A DNA stretch of 54,566 bases from Patescibacteria group bacterium. GTDB taxonomy: Bacteria > Patescibacteriota > Minisyncoccia > UBA6257 > 02-FULL-45-10c. The notes below the pieces were generated by a model. That model worked only from the letters and a program-made list of their open reading frames with translations, did no database searches and was not told where the DNA came from. The stretch covers positions 1-54,566 of the forward strand of contig JAGWYA010000001.1 in assembly GCA_018969615.1 (NCBI GenBank), read 5' to 3'. Made by a program: the position numbers and the translations under genes. Shown here piece by piece: positions 15,072 through 22,365 of this stretch (positions are counted from its first letter, which is position 1; each line of letters starts with the position of its first letter).

Positions 15072-15086
15072 TCGGCGGGTTTTTTA
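15057..15086 (+). terminator. Intrinsic terminator
   Basis: AAAACCCGCCG-ttgat-CGGCGGGTTTTTT has a strong G+C stem with a T-run. It ends the small ORF at 14781 and insulates the ABC importer genes that follow. Confidence 0.85.
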
Positions 15087-15124
15087 TCCCCGAGTATGGG
15101 ATAATAGAAAGGAGGGATACGCTT

Positions 15125-15946
15125 ATGAAACCGGAGACGAAGATCATCCATCACCGCCATCACAGCGGCATCAGTTACGGCAGTACGCGCGGACAGCGGT
15201 TCTATTCCGCGTTTGTCATGCCGCTTGTTTTGTTCGGGGTTCTGTTTCTGGCGCTGAACTATTTTTCCAAGACGACCCTGAATGTCACCACGCTGACGTT
15301 CGCGAAGTTGTCGCTCGCGCTGGGCGCGACGTTCCTGCGCCTGTCGGTGGCGTATATTTTTTCGCTTGCCGCGGCGTTCTTTCTGGTGTTCCTTATTTAT
15401 TACAGTCCCCGGGCGGAAGAGATCCTGTTGCCGCTGTACGATATTACTGAATCCGTCCCGACGCTGGCTTTTTTCCCGGTCATTATTCTGCTGTTCATTC
15501 GATTTGGTTTTTTCAACGGAGCGGCGATCTTCATTTTGTTTTTAAGCATGCTGTGGAACATTGTTTTCAGCCTGGTCGGCGGGCTCAGTACGATCCCCGC
15601 GGACCTGAAGTCCGCGGCTGAAGTCTTCGGCATCCGCGGGTGGATGTTCGTTAAAAAGGTGCTGTTGCCGGCGCTGGTCCCGCAACTGGTGACCGGGTCG
15701 CTGCTTGCATGGGCGCAGGGATGGAACATCATCATCGTGGCCGAGGTCTTGCATACGTATATTCCTGGCGGAACGCCCGCGCAGGACGTCTTTGGCATCG
15801 GCAGCGCCCTGGTGAACGCCTCCGCCTCAGGACAGAGTAACGTATTTTTTGTCGCCATCCTGCTGATGATCCTCGCCATCGCCTTGCTCAACTTCCTGGT
15901 CTGGCAAAAACTTCTTCAATATGCCGAACGGTACAAATTCGATTAA
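15125..15946 (+). CDS. ABC importer permease (SsuC/TauC/NitT type)
   Basis: From the ATG at 15125 the protein is 273 aa with six expected membrane helices. The EAA-type loop that docks the ATPase is visible as LKSAAEVFGIRGWMFVKKVLLPALVPQLV. It resembles permeases for sulfonate, taurine, nitrate or thiamine precursors. An AGGAGGG Shine-Dalgarno lies about 8 nt before the start. The N-terminus is His-rich (IIHHRHHSG). The ATPase gene overlaps its 3' end by 26 nt. No substrate-binding protein is adjacent, so the substrate is unknown. Confidence 0.88.
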   Translation: MKPETKIIHHRHHSGISYGSTRGQRFYSAFVMPLVLFGVLFLALNYFSKTTLNVTTLTFAKLSLALGATFLRLSVAYIFSLAAAFFLVFLIYYSPRAEEILLPLYDITESVPTLAFFPVIILLFIRFGFFNGAAIFILFLSMLWNIVFSLVGGLSTIPADLKSAAEVFGIRGWMFVKKVLLPALVPQLVTGSLLAWAQGWNIIIVAEVLHTYIPGGTPAQDVFGIGSALVNASASGQSNVFFVAILLMILAIALLNFLVWQKLLQYAERYKFD

Positions 15947-16652
15947 AAATATCATCGTTTTCGACCATGTCGGCAAGGTGTTCGAGCCGGCCGGCGACGT
16001 GGCGCTCCGCGACGTCAGTTTTTCCGTGCGGCAAGGGGAGTTAGTGTCGCTGATCGGCGGCTCCGGCTGCGGGAAGTCGACAGTGCTGAAGATCATCGCC
16101 GGGCTCACCGAACCGTCCTCGGGCAGCGTGACGAAACCCGGCAAGGTTTCCATGGTGTTCCAGGCGGGCGCGCTGTTCCCGTGGCTGAGCGTGCTGGATA
16201 ACGTCGCTATCGCGCTGGAGGCGAAGGGCGCGGCGAAGGAGCACGCCCGGAAGGAAAGTTTGAAATATCTCGAAATGGTCCGGCTTGGCGATTTCATCGG
16301 GAAGTTTCCGCGGGAGCTGTCCGGCGGCCAGCGCCAGCGCGTCGGCATCGCCCGGGCGTTGAGCGTTGATCCGGAAGTGCTGCTCCTCGACGAGCCGTTT
16401 GCCGCGCTGGATCAGAAGACCGTCGACGAAATGCACCAGGACCTGCTGCGGATCTGGAAGGAAACCGGGACGACTATTATTCTGGTGTCGCATCTGATCG
16501 CCGAAGCGGTTGCGCTGTCGGAGCGGGTACTGCTGATGAAAGCCGGGGTGATCGCGGGGGAATTTCCGATCACGATCCCGCGTCCGCGCCGGGAACAGGG
16601 GGCTGAGTTTTCGGCCGAGGTCATGAAGATTCGCCGGGAGTTCTTTAAATAG
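15921..16652 (+). CDS. ABC importer ATPase (SsuB/TauB/NitT type)
   Basis: The 243-aa protein has Walker A GGSGCGKST (residues about 43-51), Q-loop VFQAGALFPWLSVLDN (the nitrate/sulfonate/taurine subgroup form), signature ELSGGQRQR, Walker B VLLLDEPFAALD and H-loop LVSHLIAEAV. It energises the permease encoded just upstream, with which its start overlaps. It is likely the last gene of this operon. Confidence 0.92.
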   Translation: MPNGTNSIKNIIVFDHVGKVFEPAGDVALRDVSFSVRQGELVSLIGGSGCGKSTVLKIIAGLTEPSSGSVTKPGKVSMVFQAGALFPWLSVLDNVAIALEAKGAAKEHARKESLKYLEMVRLGDFIGKFPRELSGGQRQRVGIARALSVDPEVLLLDEPFAALDQKTVDEMHQDLLRIWKETGTTIILVSHLIAEAVALSERVLLMKAGVIAGEFPITIPRPRREQGAEFSAEVMKIRREFFK

Positions 16653-16656
16653 ACCT

Positions 16657-16684
16657 TTGCTTTCAAGCCTCGTTTTGCTAGAGT
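16657..16684 (+). promoter_or_regulatory. Promoter in front of the interrupted tRNA-Gln
   Basis: TTGCTT, a 16-nt spacer and TAGAGT place a transcription start about 8-9 nt before the first base of the tRNA-Gln 5' half at 16700. It would drive the tRNA fragment, the GIY-YIG ORF and the inner tRNA. Confidence 0.5.
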
Positions 16685-16714
16685 AGGGAAGTATTTCATT
16701 GGGAGATCGTCTAA

Positions 16715-17096
16715 CTTGCCCCGCCAAACTGTACGCAGTATGGAATGCTATTTATACATACTTAAAAATGATTGGAATAGGTACTATACTGGTATTACAG
16801 AATTGGCGCCGCAAAAGAGGTTAGTGAAGCATAATAGAGGTGATGTTTTTTCAACAAAATTTGGAAGGCCATGGCAGATCGTCTATGTTGAGAAACATGT
16901 TGATATGGCATCTGCGCGCAAGCGCGAGAAGCAGATCAAAAGTTGGCATGGCGGAGAAACTTTAAAAAGATTTCTAGGCAAAGCTGCGGGATCGTCTAAT
17001 GGTAGGACATCGGCCTTTGGAGCCGAGTATCTTGGTTCGAATCCAAGTCCCGCAGCTTTGCCCGGAAAGAAAGGATCTAAGTTTGGCGGGGTGAAG
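16715..17096 (+). mobile_element. GIY-YIG/tRNA-Gln cassette with terminal inverted repeats
   Basis: The insert starts CTTGCCCCGCCAAACT and ends AGTTTGGCGGGGTGAAG. These ends pair over 12 continuous bases plus an outer CTT/AAG. It replaces TGG of the D-loop (compare AATGGTA in the inner tRNA). Cargo: a GIY-YIG nuclease ORF and an intact tRNA-Gln. The layout suggests a selfish insertion that brings its own replacement tRNA. No transposase, group I or group II intron core is visible. Confidence 0.7.
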
Positions 17097-17099
17097 TAG
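16740..17099 (+). CDS. GIY-YIG endonuclease domain protein
   Basis: From the ATG at 16740 the frame is 119 codons. Residues about 1-80 form a stand-alone GIY-YIG domain: CYLYIL (GIY strand), YYTGIT (YIG strand), a basic helix QKRLVKHNRG, FGRPWQIVYVE, and KREKQIKSWHGG with the conserved Glu. The tail after about residue 82 (AAGSSNGRTSAFGAEYLGSN) is a read-through of the tRNA-Gln gene and the stop falls in the outer tRNA half, so the biological C-terminus may be disordered. Such domains nick or cut DNA in homing or repair; its location inside a split tRNA supports a homing role (inference). Confidence 0.8.
   Translation: MECYLYILKNDWNRYYTGITELAPQKRLVKHNRGDVFSTKFGRPWQIVYVEKHVDMASARKREKQIKSWHGGETLKRFLGKAAGSSNGRTSAFGAEYLGSNPSPAALPGKKGSKFGGVK
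16985..17055 (+). tRNA. tRNA-Gln (anticodon TTG), intact copy inside the cassette
   Basis: Acceptor TGCGGGA/TCCCGCA, D-arm GTCTAATGGTAGGAC, anticodon stem TCGGC/GCCGA around CTTTGGA (anticodon TTG), T-arm CTTGGTTCGAATCCAAG. CCA is not encoded. Flanking bases GGCAAAGC and GCTTTGCC extend the acceptor stem by 8 perfect pairs, which is unusual for a tRNA gene because G73 and the base before position 1 would pair. It is likely the working tRNA-Gln of this locus. Confidence 0.9.
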
Positions 17100-17200
17100 G
17101 ACAGCGGCCTTTGAAGCCGTCAATCATGGTTCGAATCCATGTCTCCCTAGCAAATTTGAAGTAGTTTCGAACGTCGAAGAGCTTCTAAAAATTACTTATT

Positions 17201-17878
17201 ATGGGAAAATATTCGGTTGATGACTTAAAAAAGATGATTCCAGGAGTGTCAGAAGAAAAATTTCTTGTAGTTATTTCAAAAGGAGTTTTAAAACTGAACG
17301 ACGAAGAAATAAATACTATAACTTTTGTTTTCTTTCTTTGTTTATTAGCAGAGCTTAATATGGGCGCAGTTCTAACTGAGCCCTGGAAGCAGATAGAAAA
17401 TATTTCTTCTTTTGAAAAAGTAAAAGAAGCAAAAAAGTTATTAAACGAATTTATAACTGATAAAAAATTTACTGAACCACCATTAGACGAAGTTCTTAAG
17501 GGTTTACCAAATGAAATTGCATCAAAAATTCGCGCAGTTGTTATCGACCGCTATCGAGATAAGTCAATACTTGATATGGATAATCTAAATACATTTGGTG
17601 ATAAAATACTAGCGTATCAAGCTATTAAATCAAAAAATAATGTTACAAAAATTCTTTGGATATTAAAAGGAATGCGAGATGATATAAGTCATGGCAGAAT
17701 TATGGAATTAAAATACGAAGGTCAATTGCTTGTTAATAGAAAAGTAAAAGAGAAGCTCCTTATTGATTACATGGAAGCTTTTAGTAATCCAGACCATACC
17801 AAGTCTAATTTAAGCAGTCATTTACAGTTTACAGAAGAGGAACATAGAGAGATACAAAGATTGCTTGGGATGTTATAG
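17201..17878 (+). CDS. HEPN-like protein of unknown function, A+T-rich
   Basis: This 225-aa protein is not recognised with certainty. Near the C-terminus, TFGDKILAYQAI then LWILKGMRDDISHGRIM follows the common HEPN layout, with RDDISH matching the R-x4-H RNase/nucleotidyl-binding motif. HEPN proteins often act in toxin-antitoxin or antiphage abortive responses. No membrane segments are present. The gene and its flanks are visibly richer in A+T and use AAA/ATT/TTA codons far more than neighbours, suggesting recent transfer. No partner antitoxin (MNT-type) gene is adjacent. Confidence 0.55.
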   Translation: MGKYSVDDLKKMIPGVSEEKFLVVISKGVLKLNDEEINTITFVFFLCLLAELNMGAVLTEPWKQIENISSFEKVKEAKKLLNEFITDKKFTEPPLDEVLKGLPNEIASKIRAVVIDRYRDKSILDMDNLNTFGDKILAYQAIKSKNNVTKILWILKGMRDDISHGRIMELKYEGQLLVNRKVKEKLLIDYMEAFSNPDHTKSNLSSHLQFTEEEHREIQRLLGML

Positions 17879-17932
17879 ATTTTTAATCTCAAGTTATAGT
17901 CTTATTATAAGTCGACCGAGGTAACTCGATCA

Positions 17933-17945
17933 GGTGGGGCAAGTT
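17933..17945. repeat. Inverted partial copy of the cassette left end
   Basis: GGTGGGGCAAGTT is the reverse complement of AACTTGCCCC-A-CC, matching the left junction AACTTGCCCC-G-CC (16713-16725) at 12 of 13 positions. It could mark the right end of a larger island that includes the HEPN-like gene, or be chance. Confidence 0.3.
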
Positions 17946-18026
17946 TGAATTAGTATGGTACCGGCAGATTTTTATTCAATAGAAAATAGTTGTATAATTA
18001 TAGTAAATATTATCTTTATAAAATTT

Positions 18027-18479
18027 ATGACAACAATTCTTTTGGTGGGTATCGCGGGGGCGGTCATTAGTGCGATTACCGGAACGCTTTGGTATTCGAA
18101 CGCAACTCCTATGGGGAGGTGGCATATGCAATACCTTGGTTTTGACCGATTATCGAATGAAGAGAAGGAAAAAATGATCGCCGACGCAAAGCCGAGGATG
18201 TGGAAAAGCTATTCCGCGCAAATGCTCCTTTCGTTTCTCACTTCCTTTTTTATCGCGTTCGTGACGAGCTATACCGTTCAGAACGGCGGACCGGCGAGCG
18301 CTGTCTTTTTTTATGTTCCGATGATCTGGATCGCGTTTACGGTGCCGGTGATCGGACAGAATATCCTGTGGGGGAGATCTAAGGGAAGCCTTGCATGGAA
18401 AAGATTCATCTCCGAAAGTTCCTACAACTTGATCACGTTTCTTATCATCGCTTCCGTAGCGGCTGCGGTGATCAAATAG
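18027..18479 (+). CDS. DUF1761 membrane protein
   Basis: From the ATG at 18027 the protein is 150 aa with four hydrophobic segments. The pattern AITGTLWYSNATPMGRWHM near the first helix, a polar loop (EEKEKMIADAKPRM) and the closing ILWGRSKGSLAWKRFISESSY fit DUF1761. The family has no established function. The earlier ATG at 17955 adds an A+T-rich, Ile-rich leader from the transferred segment and was not used. Confidence 0.82.
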   Translation: MTTILLVGIAGAVISAITGTLWYSNATPMGRWHMQYLGFDRLSNEEKEKMIADAKPRMWKSYSAQMLLSFLTSFFIAFVTSYTVQNGGPASAVFFYVPMIWIAFTVPVIGQNILWGRSKGSLAWKRFISESSYNLITFLIIASVAAAVIK

Positions 18480-18553
18480 AGGTTTTTTAGATCCGATACT
18501 CAGTGTGATATTAATTTGGGACGAAAGTTATCCGAGAAGGACGATTTTTACAT

Positions 18554-19069
18554 ATGAAGGCAAAAGTTGTACGAGTGAACGACACGATGCAAAAAGGATA
18601 CCGGTATACTTTGACTGAGCCGATGGGGAAGCATTTTGATCCGCGATTCAAACCCGAGCTCACCCCGAAGCAAATGCTCGCGCTCGGTGTTTTCGGCGGC
18701 GTCTATATGCGCGACTGTGTTAAAGAGTTTCCGCGGGATTGGTTTACCAAAGCAAAGCTTCAAAAGAAAGGTACCTTTGAACATGATCCAAGGATCAATC
18801 TCTTCGGCGTGAATGCCAGTCAGCCGCTTTCGGTTTGGCGCAAGAAGGGCTGGATCTATAAAGATGATCCGCGCGGATGGTTCCAATGGTATTGCCGGTA
18901 TTATTGCGGCCGCCGATCCGCTGATGACGACCGTCAGATCAAGCGATGGAGGGCTATAGCGCGCCATGTCGCGCAGCTCAAAAAGCATTGCCGGAAAGGG
19001 GACCGCTCCTGCCGGCCGGTGCAGCGCCAAGCGCTTTTGCACTGGGCATATGACAGCAGGAAAATATAG
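18554..19069 (+). CDS. Conserved protein of unknown function (DPRGWFQWYCRYY type)
   Basis: The 171-aa protein is soluble and basic, rich in Trp, Tyr, Arg and Lys. It carries distinctive blocks: LALGVFGGVYMRDCVKEFP, LSVWRKKGWIYKDDPRGW, WCRYYCGRR-like spacing, and a closing CRPVQRQALLHWAYDS. I recall similar uncharacterised proteins in several bacteria and some eukaryotes, but know no assigned function. Cysteines and histidines (DC, YC, HC, SC, HW) could bind a metal. It stands alone between the DUF1761 gene and the exoribonuclease. Confidence 0.7.
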   Translation: MKAKVVRVNDTMQKGYRYTLTEPMGKHFDPRFKPELTPKQMLALGVFGGVYMRDCVKEFPRDWFTKAKLQKKGTFEHDPRINLFGVNASQPLSVWRKKGWIYKDDPRGWFQWYCRYYCGRRSADDDRQIKRWRAIARHVAQLKKHCRKGDRSCRPVQRQALLHWAYDSRKI

Positions 19070-19115
19070 CTTTTTGAGCCTATAAGGCGCGGGCGTGTGT
19101 TACTATAAAAGGACT

Positions 19116-20582
19116 ATGGCGAAGACGTCCCAGCATCAGCACATTGATCTTCAGGAGATCGCGCGGCAGGTTATGCGGGCGCGGGGGTTCGATCCGGATT
19201 TCCCTCCTCAGGTTCGCCGTCAGGTAAAGGGATTAAAAGCGCATGCATCGCGGGTTTCGCCGAATGTAGACATCCAAGATCTGCGCAAGCTTCCGTGGTC
19301 TTCAATCGACAATGACACATCGCGTGATCTGGACCAGATCGAAGTGGCTGAGCGATCGCGGAATGGCGATGTGAAAGTCAGGGTTGCGATCGCTGATCTC
19401 GATGTGTTCGTGGGCAAAGAGACGCCGATTGACGCTTACGCCGGCTTTGAGACCACGACGGTCTATGCGGGCGTCACAAATTTTCCGATGCTTCCGGAAG
19501 AGCTCTGTTACGATGCGTCTTCGCTGGTCGAGAATGCCGACCGGTTTGCGATCGTGACTGAGTTCGTTGTCCGGTCTGACGGCACGCTCCGTTCCGGAGA
19601 TATTTATCGCGCGATCGTGCGGAATCATGCTCAGCTGACCTATGTCGCCGTGGGAAGGTGGCTTGAAGGAAAGGGACCGGTCCCGCCGAAGGCGAGCTCG
19701 CCGGCCATCCAGGCTCAGTTGAAGCTGCAGGATGCGGTTGCACAAAAACTGAAGCAGCGGCGCTATGAGCAGGGCGCGCTTTATGTGGAATCGATCGAGA
19801 TCAGTCCGGTGTTCCAGCGAAATAAGATCGTTGATATTGTGAACCAGGAAAAGAGCCGCGCGACTGATCTTATCGAAGATTTTATGATCGCCGCGAACGG
19901 CGTTGTCGCTCGCAGATTGGAAGGGGTCTCTTCGATCCGCCGCGTAGTAAAAACGCCGCAACGCTGGGACCGAATCGTGAGCCTTGCCGCCGCTAACGGC
20001 AGCAAGCTTCCCGCCGCTCCCTCAAGCAAAGCGCTGAACCAATTCTTGTTAAAACGGAAAGCCGCCGACCCTGATCATTTTGCCGATCTTTCGTTGGCGG
20101 TGATCAAGCTGATCGGCCGGGGAGAATATGTCTTAGAACAAAAAGGAGGAAAGCGGCAGGGGCATTTTGGGCTTGCAGTGCAGGATTATGCGCACTCCAC
20201 CGCACCGAACCGCCGCTTCGCCGATATGGTGACGCAGCGGCTGATCAAAGCGATGCTTGCCGGTAATCCCGCTCCGTATACGGATAGTGAACTTGCTGCG
20301 ATCGCCCAGGACTGCACATTGAAAGAAGACCAGGCGAATCGCGTTGAGCGTGATATGTCAAAGCGGATCGCCGCGGTCGCGATGAGCCGGAGGATCGGCG
20401 AGGTTTTCAGCGCCGTGGTCACCGGCGTGAAGCCGCAGGGAACGTTCGTGCGCATCCTTCATCCTCACGTGGAGGGCATGTTGGTACAAGGCGGGGCAAG
20501 GCTTGATGTCGGCGATCGGTTGCAGGTGAAGCTGGTGCATACCGATATCGCGCGGGGATACATCGATTTTGCGGCGGTATAA
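19116..20582 (+). CDS. RNB-domain 3'-5' exoribonuclease (RNase II/R family)
   Basis: From the ATG at 19116 the protein is 488 aa, shorter than RNase R (about 800) or RNase II (about 640). The RNB active site is SIDNDTSRDLDQIEV (residues about 64-78), with the clustered Asp residues that bind Mg2+; the fourth Asp of the usual DDA is Gln here. Further RNB blocks include the ALYVESIEISP region and YAHSTAPNRRFADMVTQRL. A short C-terminal S1-like region follows (AVVTGVKPQGTFVRI). N-terminal cold-shock domains are missing, so RNA unwinding may be weaker. It degrades RNA in the cytoplasm. Confidence 0.9.
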   Translation: MAKTSQHQHIDLQEIARQVMRARGFDPDFPPQVRRQVKGLKAHASRVSPNVDIQDLRKLPWSSIDNDTSRDLDQIEVAERSRNGDVKVRVAIADLDVFVGKETPIDAYAGFETTTVYAGVTNFPMLPEELCYDASSLVENADRFAIVTEFVVRSDGTLRSGDIYRAIVRNHAQLTYVAVGRWLEGKGPVPPKASSPAIQAQLKLQDAVAQKLKQRRYEQGALYVESIEISPVFQRNKIVDIVNQEKSRATDLIEDFMIAANGVVARRLEGVSSIRRVVKTPQRWDRIVSLAAANGSKLPAAPSSKALNQFLLKRKAADPDHFADLSLAVIKLIGRGEYVLEQKGGKRQGHFGLAVQDYAHSTAPNRRFADMVTQRLIKAMLAGNPAPYTDSELAAIAQDCTLKEDQANRVERDMSKRIAAVAMSRRIGEVFSAVVTGVKPQGTFVRILHPHVEGMLVQGGARLDVGDRLQVKLVHTDIARGYIDFAAV

Positions 20583-20636
20583 GTTAGCACTCCGGTCCCA
20601 TGACGGACGTTGTAAGGATATGATACGATGTTATTT

Positions 20637-21212
20637 ATGGATGCACTTATTTTCGATAAAACAAAGACGGCATTAGTGGTGATCGATCTCCAGAAAGGGA
20701 TCGTGAACCGGAATGTCGGGCCGCATACCTCGGCTGAGGTGGTAAAGAATGCGGCGTCGCTCGCCGACGTATTCCGGAAGAATGCCATGCCGGTGTTTTT
20801 GGTTCGTGTCACGCCTTCGTTTGACCGGAAAGATGCGTTGCATCCTGATGCGGACGCGCCGATGCCGGCGCATATGCCTCCGGCGGATTGGGCGGAGATC
20901 GTTCCCGAGATGGGACCGAAGGAAGGCGACTTTATCATCACCAAGCGTCAGTGGGGTGCATTTTATGGGACCGAGCTGGATCTCCAGATGCGCCGGCGCG
21001 GGATCACGACGATCGTGCTGTGCGGGATCTCGACGAACATCGGCGTTGAAAGCACGGCGCGAGCGGCGTACGAGCTTGGGTATCATCAGGTCTTCGCCGA
21101 AGATGCGACCGCGGCGTTATCCGCCGAAGAGCATTCTTTCACCATGGCGCATATCTTTCCGCGCATGGGCAAAGTTCGTTCCACGGCGGATATTCTAACG
21201 GCCATTCACTAA
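20637..21212 (+). CDS. Isochorismatase-family cysteine hydrolase
   Basis: From the ATG at 20637 the protein is 191 aa, the usual length. The catalytic triad is visible: Asp in ALVVIDLQKG (about residue 17), Lys in IITKRQWGAF (about 102) and Cys in VLCGISTNIGVESTAR (about 130), with the cis-peptide GIST loop. Family members hydrolyse isochorismate, nicotinamide or N-carbamoyl compounds; the substrate here is not evident. The second ATG was chosen because a TATGAT box ends 3 nt before the first. The next gene begins 1 nt after its stop. Confidence 0.88.
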   Translation: MDALIFDKTKTALVVIDLQKGIVNRNVGPHTSAEVVKNAASLADVFRKNAMPVFLVRVTPSFDRKDALHPDADAPMPAHMPPADWAEIVPEMGPKEGDFIITKRQWGAFYGTELDLQMRRRGITTIVLCGISTNIGVESTARAAYELGYHQVFAEDATAALSAEEHSFTMAHIFPRMGKVRSTADILTAIH

Positions 21213-21213
21213 A

Positions 21214-22353
21214 ATGTTCAGCGCATTCTTTAAAAGTAAATTCACGCTGGTAACCTTTGGTCTTGCGGCGGTTGTCGCAGGGACTCTTTTTTTGGCTCAA
21301 GGAGCTCATATTACGGTTCTGACCGCCGACGAGTATCCTCAGACGGGGATCGTGAATCCCGATCTCGCGGCTTTGGCCGCGGCATCGATCACGCCGATGT
21401 ATCTGGTTCCAATGACGCCGGTCGACAAAGTTTCCTATGATGCGAACATGCTGTCCCTTGCGAACCTTTCCCGGTCAGAGCTCAAAGCCTATTACGCGAC
21501 CGCAACCTCGACCGCGACGACCACGGTGCAAAAGCCGTTATGGCCGGTGACGACCGCACCTTACCCGCTCGCGGGAGCGCTTCTGCCGTCCCATCGTATC
21601 GTGGCGTATTATGGAAATTTGGCGACGACGCAGCTGGGGGTCCTGGGGCGTTATCCGGTCCCGCAGATGCTCGATATGCTCGCAAGCACGACCGCGCAGT
21701 GGGCTGCCGCTGATCCGTCAACGCCGGTCATCCCCGCGTTCGATTATATTGTGGTGACCGCGCAGGGGCAGCCGGGAGCGGACGGGAAATACCGGCTCCG
21801 CATGCCTGATTCAGAGATTGACAAAGTTCTTCGCCTTGCCGGGCAGGCACATGCCATTGTGATCCTCGACATCCAGGTCGGACTGAGCACGGTCCAGGAT
21901 GAGCTGCCGCTGTTAAAAAAGTATCTGGAACTGCCGCAGGTGCATGTGGCGCTTGACCCGGAATTTGCGATGCATAACGGCATGGCGCCTGAGACCGTCA
22001 TCGGAACGTTGGATGCGTCCGATATCAATTATGCGGCGAACTACCTTGCGCAGATCGTTCAGGAATATCACCTGCCGCCGAAGGTGCTGATCGTTCATCG
22101 GTTCACTGAACATATGATAACGAACCCCGAAAAGATCACGCCGCTGCCGGAAGTGCAGATCGTTGTGGATATGGATGGCTTCGGCTCGCCGGCGAAGAAA
22201 GAAGGGACCTATGATTCAGTGATCGTCCCCGAACCGATCCAGTTCACCGGTTTTAAACTTTTCTACATCAACGATGTTGATGCCGGTCATATGATGAACC
22301 CTTCGGAAGTGCTGAAATTGAGCCCGCAGCCGAGCTTCATCCAGTATCAATAG
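21214..22353 (+). CDS. Secreted protein of unknown function
   Basis: The 379-aa protein starts with a signal or anchor segment (residues about 10-32, VTFGLAAVVAGTLFLAQGA). The outside domain alternates beta and alpha elements: SHRIVAYYGNLATTQLGVLG, then FDYIVVTAQG, AHAIVILDIQVG, VHVALDPEFAMHNGM, KVLIVHRFTEHM, VQIVVDMDGFGSP. This order suggests a TIM-barrel-like enzyme or lipoprotein; the conserved Asp/His residues could form an active site. No lipobox is clear. It follows the isochorismatase gene by 1 nt, so the two are probably co-transcribed. Confidence 0.7.
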   Translation: MFSAFFKSKFTLVTFGLAAVVAGTLFLAQGAHITVLTADEYPQTGIVNPDLAALAAASITPMYLVPMTPVDKVSYDANMLSLANLSRSELKAYYATATSTATTTVQKPLWPVTTAPYPLAGALLPSHRIVAYYGNLATTQLGVLGRYPVPQMLDMLASTTAQWAAADPSTPVIPAFDYIVVTAQGQPGADGKYRLRMPDSEIDKVLRLAGQAHAIVILDIQVGLSTVQDELPLLKKYLELPQVHVALDPEFAMHNGMAPETVIGTLDASDINYAANYLAQIVQEYHLPPKVLIVHRFTEHMITNPEKITPLPEVQIVVDMDGFGSPAKKEGTYDSVIVPEPIQFTGFKLFYINDVDAGHMMNPSEVLKLSPQPSFIQYQ

Positions 22354-22365
22354 CGGAAGAGGTTA

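Larger units (their letters stand above)
16700..17149 (+). pseudogene. tRNA-Gln(TTG) split in the D-loop by an inserted cassette
   Basis: Positions 16700-16714 (TGGGAGATCGTCTAA) are a tRNA 5' end up to the D-loop. Positions 17097-17149 supply the rest: TAGGAC closing the D-stem, anticodon stem GCGGC/GCCGT around loop CTTTGAA (anticodon TTG), T-arm CATGGTTCGAATCCATG and acceptor TCTCCCT. Joined, they make a nearly complete tRNA-Gln; only the first acceptor pair (T-T) mismatches. Between the halves lie 382 bp with matching inverted ends. Whether the outer tRNA is ever restored (by excision or splicing) cannot be seen from sequence. Confidence 0.8.

Noticed and set aside
16715-17096. Group I or group II intron in tRNA-Gln
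   Set aside because: The insert is in the D-loop rather than the anticodon loop, is too short for its ORF plus a catalytic core, and no P/Q/R/S-type or domain V-like motifs are visible.
16986-17099. C-terminal 38 residues of the GIY-YIG ORF as a real protein domain
   Set aside because: The stretch SSNGRTSAFGAEYLGSNPSPA is the translation of the tRNA-Gln gene, a known annotation artefact; the nuclease domain ends before it.
17881-17960. tRNA or riboswitch in the gap after the HEPN-like gene
   Set aside because: Only a very short CGA/TCG hairpin is present; no tRNA arms or known aptamer core could be recognised.
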